Source: Lutibacter sp. (GTDB lineage Bacteria; Bacteroidota; Bacteroidia; Flavobacteriales; Flavobacteriaceae). From it: DNA of 17,545 nucleotides. The notes beneath the pieces were generated by a model. It had not been told where the DNA came from. It was given only the letters and a program-made list of their open reading frames with translations, and made no database searches. The position numbers and the translations under genes are program-made. Location of the stretch: the NCBI GenBank assembly GCA_030748365.1, contig JASMME010000008.1, positions 2,550-20,094 on the forward strand, written 5' to 3'. Positions 1-8,953 of the stretch are shown here, in pieces (the first letter of the stretch is position 1; each line of letters starts with the position of its first letter).

Positions 1-840
1 ATCCGTTTTTTCAGTGCTTTTTTTCGCTTCTTTTTTCAGAAGGTTTTCGACAAAACTGTTGGCCTGTAGCAGGAAGTTGGCTGTTTGCTGGTTGGCGTAC
101 ACTTCCCAGAATTGTAGCTCGGCAGTACTTTGTAGCAAGCGTTTTACACGGTCAATATCCTTGGCGCCGGGTAGTTCAATAAGAATCCTTCCTGACTGTC
201 CAATCCGTTGGATGTTTGGTTGGGTCACCCCAAATTTATCGATACGACTGCGCAACACTTCAAAAGCGGTATTGACAGATCCGGTAACTTCGGCTTCGAT
301 AATGGGTTTGACCTCCGCATCCGTCAGCTTAAAGTTAATCTTTTCACGGAGGGATTTGTTACCAAAGATACTCGGGTCGCTCAGTTTGACCGTTCCTTTG
401 CTCAGGTCTTCAAATGCCTCGAAAAACAGTTCTAAAAAGGTGTCATCGCTGCTTTTTTGTCGGTCAGTGGCTTTGGCCAGGGCTTCGTTGAACACAGGGT
501 TCTTCGACTCGTTGGCTAGGCCGATAAGGATGTCCTTAACCGATACCTGTAGGATGGCGTTGATCCCGCCTTTGAGGTCGAGCCCTAGGTTTAGTTCCTT
601 GTCTTTGACATCGTTGTAGCTGAAACTGGTAAAGCCGAGGTCAACGATTGGTTTATTGGCTACAGAGTCCAGATAGGCCCGTTCCATTGTGGCCATTTCC
701 CGGGCGTCTTCCGATCTCGCTGCGGCGTATACCTTCGCTGCATCCTCCACGCCATTGGTAAACCACGTAAACGACAGTTGGTACAAACTTACCAATCCGA
801 ACAACACGGCGAATAGCTTTATAAGTCCTTTGTTTTGCAT
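1..840 (-). CDS. secDF: Protein translocase subunit SecDF (N-terminal part, cut by window edge)
   Basis: SecD/SecF assist SecYEG-dependent export by using the proton gradient to pull proteins across the inner membrane. The visible 280 codons start at ATG 838-840 (MQNKGLIKLF) and run off the left edge without a stop. Residues about 6-25 form the first membrane segment; the SecD signature LGLDLKGGINAILQV is at about 85-99, and the conserved periplasmic segment with GSVNTAFEVLRSRIDKFGV then IGQSGRILIELPGAKD is at about 187-228. In Bacteroidota SecD and SecF are usually one chain of roughly 1000 residues, so I infer SecDF and not SecD alone; the SecF half lies outside the window. It is transcribed separately from mdh, whose terminator lies upstream. 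Family call is firm; the fusion is inferred. Confidence 0.93.
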   Translation of the reverse strand, partial: MQNKGLIKLFAVLFGLVSLYQLSFTWFTNGVEDAAKVYAAARSEDAREMATMERAYLDSVANKPIVDLGFTSFSYNDVKDKELNLGLDLKGGINAILQVSVKDILIGLANESKNPVFNEALAKATDRQKSSDDTFLELFFEAFEDLSKGTVKLSDPSIFGNKSLREKINFKLTDAEVKPIIEAEVTGSVNTAFEVLRSRIDKFGVTQPNIQRIGQSGRILIELPGAKDIDRVKRLLQSTAELQFWEVYANQQTANFLLQANSFVENLLKKEAKKSTEKTD

Positions 841-1163
841 TATTATATGATTTAAATGTAAAATTTCATCTGCTGTAAACGTTTAGTCAGTTAGTTGCTA
901 GTAAAATTACGTGTTTCTGCAAAAAAATAACGTTTACTAAAACGTGCAAATATATGATTTAAGGAAGGATTTAACAATTCTTTTTTGGTTTTTATCCGCC
1001 TGAATTTACCCCAAAACAGTCTTCTTTTGCTTTGCTGATTATTTTGAGTATTGTTTTGGGTTTAGAGAAGGTATGTGCTGTTATCGGTCAACGCTATAAT
1101 TCATCCATTTTTCGGTACACGATTCTGAACCACAGGGATGGGCTTAGGGTCTTGACCTCCACA
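841..1163. other. Gene-free stretch: secDF leader and upstream region
   Basis: No convincing gene is seen here on either strand. The part nearest secDF is its predicted 5' leader; it contains the perfect palindrome TAAACGTTTA at 876-885, and GTAAACG (875-881) is repeated in inverse as CGTTTAC at 931-937, so the leader RNA can fold. Further up, CCCAAAACA (1010-1018) and TGTTTTGGG (1052-1060) form a 9-bp inverted repeat with a 33-base loop of unknown meaning. The plus-strand reading frame beginning at 1032 is antisense to mdh and is not a gene. Confidence 0.5.
947..978 (-). promoter_or_regulatory. Predicted secDF promoter (Bacteroidota type)
   Basis: Reading the minus strand, a perfect -7 element TATATTTG (TAnnTTTG) lies at 954-947, and a TTG -33 element at 977-975 with a 20-base spacer. 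The predicted start of transcription near 941 gives an approximately 100-base leader before the secDF ATG. Confidence 0.6.
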
Positions 1164-1197
1164 AAAAAACCTCAGATCGGTAGGTCTGAGGTTTTTT
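1164..1197 (-). terminator. Rho-independent terminator of mdh
   Basis: Perfect inverted repeat: AAAAAACCTCAGA (1164-1176) and TCTGAGGTTTTTT (1185-1197), 13 bp with an 8-base loop. The A/T flanks make it functional in either direction. It starts about 20 bases after the mdh stop codon and separates mdh from secDF transcription. Confidence 0.9.
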
Positions 1198-1216
1198 ATA
1201 TAGTTACTACAATGGC

Positions 1217-2137
1217 TTATAGCAGGCCATTCGTTTTGCGAACGCCTTCCGCACTTTCGTGTAGCTTGGCCTGTTCAGCCTCTGAAAGACTGACCGTTAC
1301 AATCTTTTCGATTCCGTTCTTGCCCAGGATGCAGGGAACGCCTATGGAAATATCGTTTAAACCGTATTCTCCTTCCAGCAAGGCTGAGCAGGGGAACATT
1401 TTCTGGGAATCCAATGCGATGGCTTTTACCAGCTCGGAAACAGCGGCACCCGGCGCATACCAGGCACTGGTTCCGAGTAGTTTTGTAAGGGTAGCTCCAC
1501 CCACTTTGGTGTCCTCGACTACTTGCTGCATACGTTCCGCAGTGAGGAATTCAGCAACGGCTACGCTGTTTCTAACAGCCTTGCCGATTAGGGGTACCAT
1601 ACCAACGTCGCTGTGTCCGCCAATAACCATGCCGTCAACATCGGATGTCGGACAATCCAGGGCCTCTGCCAGGCGGTATTTAAAGCGGGCACTGTCGAGG
1701 GCACCACCCATGCCGATGATTCTGTGTTTGGGAAGTCCAGTAGCCTTATGGGTAAGGTAGGCCATGGTATCCATTGGGTTACTCACCACGATCAGGATGA
1801 CCTCAGGAGAGTGCTTTATCAGGTTTTCAGCTACGGATTGTACGATTCCAGCATTGATTCCGATCAGTTCTTCACGGGTCATTCCCGGTTTTCTTGGAAT
1901 ACCACTGGTAATGACAGCAACATTACTGCCTGCCGTCTTTGCATAATCGTTCGTGGTTCCGGTAATCTTGGTGTCAAAACCATTCAACGAAGAACACTGC
2001 ATCAGGTCCATGGCCTTTCCTTCAGCAAAGCCCTCTTTGATGTCAATCAGCACTACTTCCGAGGCAAAATCTTTGATCGCGATGTACTCGGCGCAACTCG
2101 CACCGACAGCACCTGCTCCTACGATGGTAACTTTCAT
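1217..2137 (-). CDS. mdh: Malate dehydrogenase (LDH-like, NAD-dependent)
   Basis: Oxidises malate to oxaloacetate with NAD+ in the citric acid cycle; cytoplasmic. The 306-residue product is the usual length for the lactate-dehydrogenase-like MDH class. The Rossmann motif GAGAVG is at 7-12, the NAD-ribose aspartate is D32, substrate arginines fall in PRKPGMTREE (81-90, R82 and R88), the segment VSNPMD is at 118-123, D148 and R151 occur in GGALDSAR, and the catalytic histidine is H175 in GGHSDVGM. The family often has HGD at this site; HSD is seen here, and I regard it as a normal variant. Start ATG 2135-2137 gives the expected MKVTIVGAGA N-terminus. It is a single-gene transcript bounded by its own terminator. 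Confidence 0.96.
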   Translation of the reverse strand: MKVTIVGAGAVGASCAEYIAIKDFASEVVLIDIKEGFAEGKAMDLMQCSSLNGFDTKITGTTNDYAKTAGSNVAVITSGIPRKPGMTREELIGINAGIVQSVAENLIKHSPEVILIVVSNPMDTMAYLTHKATGLPKHRIIGMGGALDSARFKYRLAEALDCPTSDVDGMVIGGHSDVGMVPLIGKAVRNSVAVAEFLTAERMQQVVEDTKVGGATLTKLLGTSAWYAPGAAVSELVKAIALDSQKMFPCSALLEGEYGLNDISIGVPCILGKNGIEKIVTVSLSEAEQAKLHESAEGVRKTNGLL

Positions 2138-2171
2138 TTTTATTGTGGGTATTTAGAGTTTAAAACGGGGG

Positions 2172-2179
2172 TAAATGTA
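2172..2179 (-). promoter_or_regulatory. Possible mdh -7 element
   Basis: On the minus strand TACATTTA matches TAnnTTTG at seven of eight positions, about 35 bases before the mdh ATG. No clear -33 TTG is visible, so this is tentative. The remainder of the 2138-2285 gap shows no gene and no strong hairpin. Confidence 0.35.
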
Positions 2180-2285
2180 CGAAATCTGACCTACTTAAAC
2201 CATTGGAAAACGGGTAGTTTTCGAAATTGTTTTCTTTTTTTTCTGAAAAAACATTTTTGTCACTGAATTGGCTAAGATTTTCTAC

Positions 2286-3302
2286 TTAACGGACACTAAA
2301 AGCGACCCCTGCAGTTAGGGTGTTGTACTGCTTCATTGAATAGGCTCCGTAGATTTTAAAGAAGGGGAGGTTGAGCCGGGCACCCAGCGTAGTAGTGAGG
2401 TCATGGGTCTTTATGCGCATGTCAATAGGGTCGGTAACCGTTTCAGTTAGGTTAACCCCTTCCAGGCTATAGGCCAGTACATAGGCGCCTTTCAGTTGCA
2501 GGGCAGCACTTCCCCTGTCTAGACCAATGCCTCCGTAAACAGCGATCAGGGGTAGGTCGAGGGAAACAAGTGCTTGTACCGTGTAGGTTTGTACCCTGAA
2601 ATCGAGTAGCTGATCGCGGTGTGTCTCTGAAACGGTATATTGGACATCCATACTGGTATAACCGGCAAACAAAGCCAGGTTTAAAGGCAGTTTATCTATG
2701 GGGCCCATGTATTGTAGCAGGTTGTGTTTGATACCGATTCCCATCAAATTACCTGTCACGCCTTTGGTGTTTATCCCTGGTAAATAGCGCAGACTGATAT
2801 CGGTACTGAATGGAATGCCTACACTGGCCTGAAGCATAGGAGTGGGAATGCCGCTTGTCGGTAGTTCATCTCCAATACCACCAGGCATACGAAAACTGCC
2901 GACTTTATAATCACCGGCTTCGGGAATTTGTACATTGATGGTCGAATTGTTTGCGGTCCCCATCACGGTATTGAGATTTTTGTTGTTTCCCGACACGGAA
3001 AGGTATTGATAATCTCCTTCCTCGAATAGAAAGGATTTGGCGCTGTTTGGAACCAGGGCCACATTCGCTAAAAGGGAAATATCAAAGCCCAATTTTTTAT
3101 GGGTCTTTGCCGTGTGATACCAGCCGTTGTTAAGGCTGTAGCTCATCCCCTCCACCAAGGGTGTTAGGTAGTTGCTCAGCAACAAATTGGCATCATCTCC
3201 TGCCATTAGCAGGCTTCCCAGGTCTTGTGAGTGTGCATTCAGGCTGATGCCAAGGGAACAACACAGCATTAGCAAGGTTTTTTTTGTTTTTTTCATAGTC
3301 AT
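2286..3302 (-). CDS. DUF6588-type outer-membrane protein of unknown function
   Basis: The product is about 338 residues. The N-terminus (MTMKKTKKTLLMLCCSLG...NAHSQ) is a clear Sec signal peptide ending near the AHSQ site. The mature part has alternating short hydrophobic/aromatic strands and glycine turns typical of an outer-membrane beta-barrel; the early segment NNGWYHTAKTHKKLGFDIS resembles the Bacteroidota family known as DUF6588. No reaction or partner is known to me. The reading frame stays open back to 3377, but those extra codons run through the gyrB terminator hairpin and the predicted promoter, so I reject that start; ATG 3300-3302 or ATG 3294-3296 (MKKTKK) are the realistic choices and cannot be separated here. 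It stands alone as a transcription unit. Function could be transport, adhesion or structural. Confidence 0.8.
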   Translation of the reverse strand: MTMKKTKKTLLMLCCSLGISLNAHSQDLGSLLMAGDDANLLLSNYLTPLVEGMSYSLNNGWYHTAKTHKKLGFDISLLANVALVPNSAKSFLFEEGDYQYLSVSGNNKNLNTVMGTANNSTINVQIPEAGDYKVGSFRMPGGIGDELPTSGIPTPMLQASVGIPFSTDISLRYLPGINTKGVTGNLMGIGIKHNLLQYMGPIDKLPLNLALFAGYTSMDVQYTVSETHRDQLLDFRVQTYTVQALVSLDLPLIAVYGGIGLDRGSAALQLKGAYVLAYSLEGVNLTETVTDPIDMRIKTHDLTTTLGARLNLPFFKIYGAYSMKQYNTLTAGVAFSVR

Positions 3303-3337
3303 AGCGTATTTTTTTGATTTACACCTGTTTTGTACTA

Positions 3338-3345
3338 CAAATATA
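3338..3345 (-). promoter_or_regulatory. Predicted promoter of the DUF6588-type gene
   Basis: Minus-strand TATATTTG is a perfect TAnnTTTG -7 element. Transcription would start near 3332, about 30 bases before the ATG at 3302. No good -33 TTG is visible. The region upstream is occupied by the gyrB terminator, only seven bases away. Confidence 0.55.
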
Positions 3346-3351
3346 ACGCAA

Positions 3352-3388
3352 ATAAAAAGAGTTTGTTTAAATAACAAACTCTTTTTAT
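3352..3388 (-). terminator. Rho-independent terminator of gyrB
   Basis: A 14-bp perfect stem, AAAAAGAGTTTGTT (3354-3367) with AACAAACTCTTTTT (3373-3386), a 5-base loop and two more closing A-T pairs. It lies about 30 bases after the gyrB stop codon, and on the minus strand the stem ends in a T-run. Confidence 0.88.
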
Positions 3389-3419
3389 AAGGACGTAATT
3401 TCTTTGCGGAATGAACTAC

Positions 3420-5366
<1,947 letters not shown>

Positions 5367-5384
5367 TCACATAGATTAACCTAA

Positions 5385-5392
5385 CAAATATA
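5385..5392 (-). promoter_or_regulatory. Predicted gyrB promoter
   Basis: Minus-strand TATATTTG, a perfect TAnnTTTG, the same octamer as used before secDF and the DUF6588-type gene. Transcription start near 5379 gives a leader of roughly 20 bases. No clear -33 TTG. Confidence 0.55.
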
Positions 5393-5432
5393 CAAAATCG
5401 GGTTGCGGAAGTTACCCGTATTCAGCAGGGCT

Positions 5433-5465
5433 ATTGTCGAAGTTATTAACAAGTTCTCAATTTTG
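5433..5465 (+). promoter_or_regulatory. Candidate promoter for the structured RNA
   Basis: A TTG (5434-5436) is followed after 21 bases by CAATTTTG (5458-5465), which matches TAnnTTTG at seven of eight positions. Start of transcription would fall at about 5467-5471, exactly at the 5' arm of the rod-shaped structure that follows. Confidence 0.4.
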
Positions 5466-5466
5466 C

Positions 5467-5584
5467 AAAAGTAGCTTAGAGGCGCTCAAAAAAGTCCTGT
5501 GGGCTATGTCGGTGTTTTTTACGGGTCTGTTAAACTGTAAAAAAGGACATCTGCGCTCAAAACGCTTCTTTGTGGGCTACTTTT
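5467..5584 (+). ncRNA. Candidate structured RNA, 6S-like rod with central bubble
   Basis: No protein gene covers this region. The RNA can fold into one rod. P1 pairs 5467-5478 with 5573-5584 (AAAAGTAGC with GCTACTTTT, then two G-U and one A-T). P2 pairs GAGGCG (5479-5484) with CGCTTC (5563-5568), leaving a TTTG bulge at 5569-5572. A large asymmetric internal loop follows (5485-5505 opposite 5551-5562). P3 pairs ATGTC (5506-5510) with GACAT (5546-5550). P4 pairs TTTTTTAC (5515-5522) with GTAAAAAA (5537-5544) under a 14-base loop. Closing stem, central bubble and apical stem-loop are the architecture of 6S RNA, the RNA that mimics an open promoter and sequesters RNA polymerase. A flavobacterial 6S class (6S-Flavo) is known to exist, but I cannot compare against its consensus here. 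Alternatives are a leader element of guaA or a minus-strand RNA. Confidence 0.5.
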
Positions 5585-5598
5585 AAAGTTCTTATAAT

Positions 5599-5627
5599 GG
5601 CTTTGTGCTAAAAAAAATCCCAAAGCC
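5599..5627. repeat. Inverted repeat upstream of guaA promoter
   Basis: GGCTTTG (5599-5605) and CAAAGCC (5621-5627) form a 7-bp inverted repeat around an A-rich 15-base spacer. It ends 24 bases before the guaA -7 element, a position suited to an operator or activator site. It has no T-run after it on the plus strand, so it is not an obvious terminator of the RNA upstream. Confidence 0.35.
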
Positions 5628-5651
5628 TTCCGGTATATATATTTTATATAG

Positions 5652-5659
5652 TATTTTTG
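5652..5659 (+). promoter_or_regulatory. Predicted guaA promoter, almost on the start codon
   Basis: TATTTTTG matches TAnnTTTG perfectly and ends only three bases before the ATG at 5663. With the usual 4-7 base distance from element to start, the mRNA would begin at or within a base or two of the ATG, so it may be leaderless. No -33 TTG is seen at the expected place. Confidence 0.45.
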
Positions 5660-5662
5660 CGG

Positions 5663-7195
5663 ATGCAACATCAGGTACTTATTTTAGATTTCGGCTCTCA
5701 GTATACACAGTTGATTGCCCGAAGGGTTCGGGAATTAAATATTTTTTGTGAAATTTTCCCCTACAACAGCCAGCAGTTTAATTTATCCGATTACCAGGCG
5801 GTCATTCTTTCGGGAAGTCCTTTTTCGGTCCGTTCCTCCGAAGCACCCCGTCCGGATCTCTCTCAGATAAGAGGCAAGCTGCCCCTATTGGGCGTTTGTT
5901 TTGGGGCGCAGTATATGGCCCATCAGTTTGGTGGCAACGTGGGTGCTTCCAGTACCCGGGAATACGGCAGGGCAAACCTGTCATTTGTCGAGAAAGATAC
6001 CCCTTTTTTTAAAGGGGTTGACCAAGGCTCTCAGGTATGGATGAGTCACAGCGATACCATTTTGGAACTTCCGCAGAACTTTCGCTTGATTGCCAGTACA
6101 CACGATGTTGAGAATGCTGCTTTTACAATTGATGATGAACCTACCTATGGCATACAGTTTCATCCGGAAGTGTACCATTCTAAGGATGGTTTGACCATAC
6201 TCAAAAACTTTTTGGTGGACATTGCCGGTCTCGCACAAACCTGGACCCCCGATTCTTTTGTAGAATCTACTGTTGCCATGCTGCGAGAAACCCTTGGGAA
6301 TGACAGGGTGGTGTTGGGGCTTTCCGGAGGGGTTGATTCTACGGTAGCCGCCACATTGATCAGCAAAGCAATTGGGCAAAATCTCTATTGTATATTTGTC
6401 AATAACGGACTGTTGCGCAAGAACGAATTTGAAAAGGTACTTGATCAGTACGAACATATGGGACTCAATGTAAAAGGTGTAGACGCTTCGGCACGCTTTT
6501 TGGAGGCCTTAGAAGGGGTGTCAGAACCGGAGGCCAAGCGCAAGGTCATCGGAAGGGTCTTTATCGAGGTCTTTGATGACGAAGCCCATCGAATCAAAGA
6601 GGTATCCTGGTTAGGCCAGGGAACCATCTACCCCGATGTTATCGAATCGGTTTCAGCCACTGGTGGTCCTTCAGCGACCATCAAATCCCACCACAATGTG
6701 GGTGGCTTGCCCGATTTTATGAAGCTAAAGGTAATCGAACCCCTAAACACCCTGTTTAAAGATGAAGTCAGGCGTGTGGGGCGTACCCTGGGGATTGACG
6801 ATGAACTCTTGGGCCGCCATCCCTTCCCAGGACCGGGGCTGGGTATCCGAATCCTGGGAGATATCACGCCGGAAAAGGTTCGTATGCTACAAGAAGTAGA
6901 CCATATTTTTGTACAAGGCCTGAAAGCGGCTGGTTTGTACGATGCGATTTGGCAGGCAGGGGCCATGCTCTTACCAGTCAATTCGGTGGGAGTTATGGGA
7001 GATGAAAGAACTTATGAAAAGGCAGTGGTCCTCCGGGCAGTGGAATCTACGGATGGTATGACCGCAGATTGGGTAGACCTTCCCCATACCTTTTTGCAGC
7101 AGATATCAAATAAGATAATCAATGGGGTAAAAGGGGTGAACAGGGTTGTATATGATATCAGTTCCAAACCCCCGGCAACCATTGAATGGGAATAA
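5663..7195 (+). CDS. guaA: GMP synthase (glutamine-hydrolysing)
   Basis: Converts XMP, ATP and glutamine to GMP in purine synthesis; cytoplasmic. The 510-residue protein has the class I glutamine amidotransferase domain first: [17 protein letters not shown] at about 8-24, nucleophile C79 in GVCFGAQ, and H167/E169 in FHPEV. The ATP-pyrophosphatase domain follows with the P-loop SGGVDS at 221-226, and the dimerisation domain ends in the typical [15 protein letters not shown] chose ATG 5663 ([10 protein letters not shown]), the standard N-terminus; an in-frame TTG at 5657 would add two residues but lies inside the promoter element. Stop at 7193-7195, then 18 bases to the LysM gene, with no terminator between, so the two are probably cotranscribed. 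Confidence 0.97.
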   Translation: MQHQVLILDFGSQYTQLIARRVRELNIFCEIFPYNSQQFNLSDYQAVILSGSPFSVRSSEAPRPDLSQIRGKLPLLGVCFGAQYMAHQFGGNVGASSTREYGRANLSFVEKDTPFFKGVDQGSQVWMSHSDTILELPQNFRLIASTHDVENAAFTIDDEPTYGIQFHPEVYHSKDGLTILKNFLVDIAGLAQTWTPDSFVESTVAMLRETLGNDRVVLGLSGGVDSTVAATLISKAIGQNLYCIFVNNGLLRKNEFEKVLDQYEHMGLNVKGVDASARFLEALEGVSEPEAKRKVIGRVFIEVFDDEAHRIKEVSWLGQGTIYPDVIESVSATGGPSATIKSHHNVGGLPDFMKLKVIEPLNTLFKDEVRRVGRTLGIDDELLGRHPFPGPGLGIRILGDITPEKVRMLQEVDHIFVQGLKAAGLYDAIWQAGAMLLPVNSVGVMGDERTYEKAVVLRAVESTDGMTADWVDLPHTFLQQISNKIINGVKGVNRVVYDISSKPPATIEWE

Positions 7196-7213
7196 CACAT
7201 TAGAATCTTACGC

Positions 7214-8902
7214 ATGCAAATGATCAGAATACTAGTGCCTTTGTTGTTGATAGCCAGTCTGGGTTTTGCCCAACAAAAAACCCATGAATCCTATAAGGTC
7301 AAAGAAGGGGAGACCCTCCGTAGTATTGCCCGGAACCACGAGGTGTCTGTCAGGTACCTGCTTCGTTTAAACCCAGGCCTCAGTAGGAGGCCCAAAGCCA
7401 ATACGATCATGCTCGTTCCTGTTGAGGAAACTCTTGAGGTGACTGCACCAACGGAGGAAAAGACCGCAGCGCAGCGTTACCTGGTAAAACCCAAGGAAAC
7501 TTTGTATGGTATTGCCCGTCGCTTTGGTATTGACATAACTACCCTAAAGGCTGCGAACCCCTTGTTGAATGAGGGCCTAAAGATTGGGATGGAATTGCAA
7601 ATCCCGCTGGCTCCTAAGAAGCCTTTGGCCACAGACACCTACCAGGTTCACGAGGTTGTAAAAGGAGATACCTTCTTTGGCTTAACCCGGAAATATGGCC
7701 TGACCGAGCAAGCACTTTATCAACTAAACCCAGAACTTTCCGAGGGCTTACAACTGGGGATGCTTTTAAAAATAAGACTGCTTGAAAATACGGAGGCGCC
7801 TGTTCTCTTTGCTGAAAACCCCGACCTACAACAACCTTTGCGGGTCGCCCTAATGCTTCCCTATCAGCTTCATAGAATTGCTGAAGACTCCATACGGAGG
7901 AAAAATTTTGAAAAGGGACATTCCTTGTTGAGTATTGTTACCGATTTTCATATGGGGGCCGCTATGGCGATTGATTCTTTGCGTACCAAAGGATATACGG
8001 TTGAGGTAGATCATTACGATACGGAAAACAGTGTGGAGAAATTACAGTACCTGGTCAACCACCAACCACTGGATTCAGCAGATTTGGTAATCGGTCCGCT
8101 CTTTTATGAAAAGGCACACTGGCTTTCAAACAAGATAAAGACTCCTGTGATCGCTCCTTTTTACTCTAAGAAACAAGCGGCACACACTTCCCCAAACCTA
8201 CTCAAGTCTGCGCCTGATAAACAGGTCTATGAGGACACCGTGATGCAGCATCTCAACAAACAGTATCAAGGGGCCAATGTATTGGTCATCAACGATGAAA
8301 AGCCCTCCTCAACGAAGAAACTTCTACGAATTGTAGACCAACTAAAATCCTTTGATTCCATACAAGACATCTCAGTCCTGCAACCCGAGAAGGGTTTTAT
8401 CGAGTACGATACCATTTTTAGCCGGCTCGATTCCATGGGAAATAATTGGGTGCTCCTGATTACGGATGAGGTAGTCACCACGGCCGCAGCGGTCAATAAC
8501 CTAAAGGCTTTTGCTGAGGACTATCGCATTCGCTTGTTTGCCTTTGAGAAAGGTAAGAATTTTGAGAACATAGAGAACAGTTCCCTGGGCTCACTCGGCT
8601 TTACCTACGCCACCAACACCCTGTTGGATACAGATGATATAGCTGTTGCGAATTTCTTTGACAAGTACCGTGCCCGCAACCACAGTTATCCCTCAGACTA
8701 TGCCATAAAAGGTTTTGATATCACCTATGATGTCCTGTTGAGGCTTGCGAGTGCCGGAGACGTACGGGCCGGTTTGGGCTTGGGGGCATCGACGCGTCTG
8801 ATGACGCATTTTGATTTTAGAGAACGGGATGGTATCCTCGAAAACAAAGGGGTACGACTGATTCACTATACGAAGGATCTGCGTCGTATTTTCCTCGAAT
8901 AA
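7214..8902 (+). CDS. LysM-repeat protein with periplasmic-binding-like domain
   Basis: A 562-residue exported protein of unassigned role. Residues 1-19 are a signal peptide (MQMIRILVPL...SLGFAQ). Three LysM peptidoglycan-binding modules follow at about 26-70 (YKVKEGETLRSIARNHEV), 88-132 (YLVKPKETLYGIARRFGI) and 143-189 (VVKGDTFFGLTRKYGL). The rest, about 206-560, resembles a type I periplasmic-binding / amino-acid ABC substrate-binding fold (LRVALMLPYQL, then DLVIGPLFYEKAHWLS, then PVIAPFYSKK). Such LysM-plus-binding-fold proteins are common in Flavobacteriia next to guaA; by analogy with LpoA-like folds a role in cell-wall metabolism is possible, but that is inference. ATG 7220 (MIRILV) is an alternative start. 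Probably in an operon with guaA, ending at the terminator just downstream. Confidence 0.87.
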   Translation: MQMIRILVPLLLIASLGFAQQKTHESYKVKEGETLRSIARNHEVSVRYLLRLNPGLSRRPKANTIMLVPVEETLEVTAPTEEKTAAQRYLVKPKETLYGIARRFGIDITTLKAANPLLNEGLKIGMELQIPLAPKKPLATDTYQVHEVVKGDTFFGLTRKYGLTEQALYQLNPELSEGLQLGMLLKIRLLENTEAPVLFAENPDLQQPLRVALMLPYQLHRIAEDSIRRKNFEKGHSLLSIVTDFHMGAAMAIDSLRTKGYTVEVDHYDTENSVEKLQYLVNHQPLDSADLVIGPLFYEKAHWLSNKIKTPVIAPFYSKKQAAHTSPNLLKSAPDKQVYEDTVMQHLNKQYQGANVLVINDEKPSSTKKLLRIVDQLKSFDSIQDISVLQPEKGFIEYDTIFSRLDSMGNNWVLLITDEVVTTAAAVNNLKAFAEDYRIRLFAFEKGKNFENIENSSLGSLGFTYATNTLLDTDDIAVANFFDKYRARNHSYPSDYAIKGFDITYDVLLRLASAGDVRAGLGLGASTRLMTHFDFRERDGILENKGVRLIHYTKDLRRIFLE

Positions 8903-8938
8903 AATAAAAAAGCCCCGCAGAAGCGGGGCTTTTTTATT
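8903..8938. terminator. Bidirectional Rho-independent terminator
   Basis: AAAAAAGCCCCGC (8906-8918) pairs perfectly with GCGGGGCTTTTTT (8923-8935) around an AGAA loop, with three more outer A-T pairs. It sits between the convergent ends of the LysM gene (8902) and the TPR-like gene (8954) and is flanked by T-runs on both strands, so it should stop transcription from both sides. Confidence 0.95.
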
Positions 8939-8953
8939 ATAAAGAGGACGTGT

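Noticed and set aside
852..869. A five-codon minus-strand frame (MKFYI) in the secDF leader, as a possible regulatory uORF
   Set aside because: It is too short to distinguish from chance in AT-rich DNA and has no arrest-peptide features.
1032..1760. A 242-codon plus-strand open frame opposite mdh
   Set aside because: It is antisense to a clear malate dehydrogenase, its product has no recognisable fold, and its composition follows from mdh codon usage. The same applies to other long frames opposite gyrB, guaA and ccsBA.
5467..5656. A purine-sensing riboswitch ahead of guaA
   Set aside because: The three-way junction and conserved loop sequences of the guanine/adenine class are not seen, and the best guaA promoter lies downstream of the structure.
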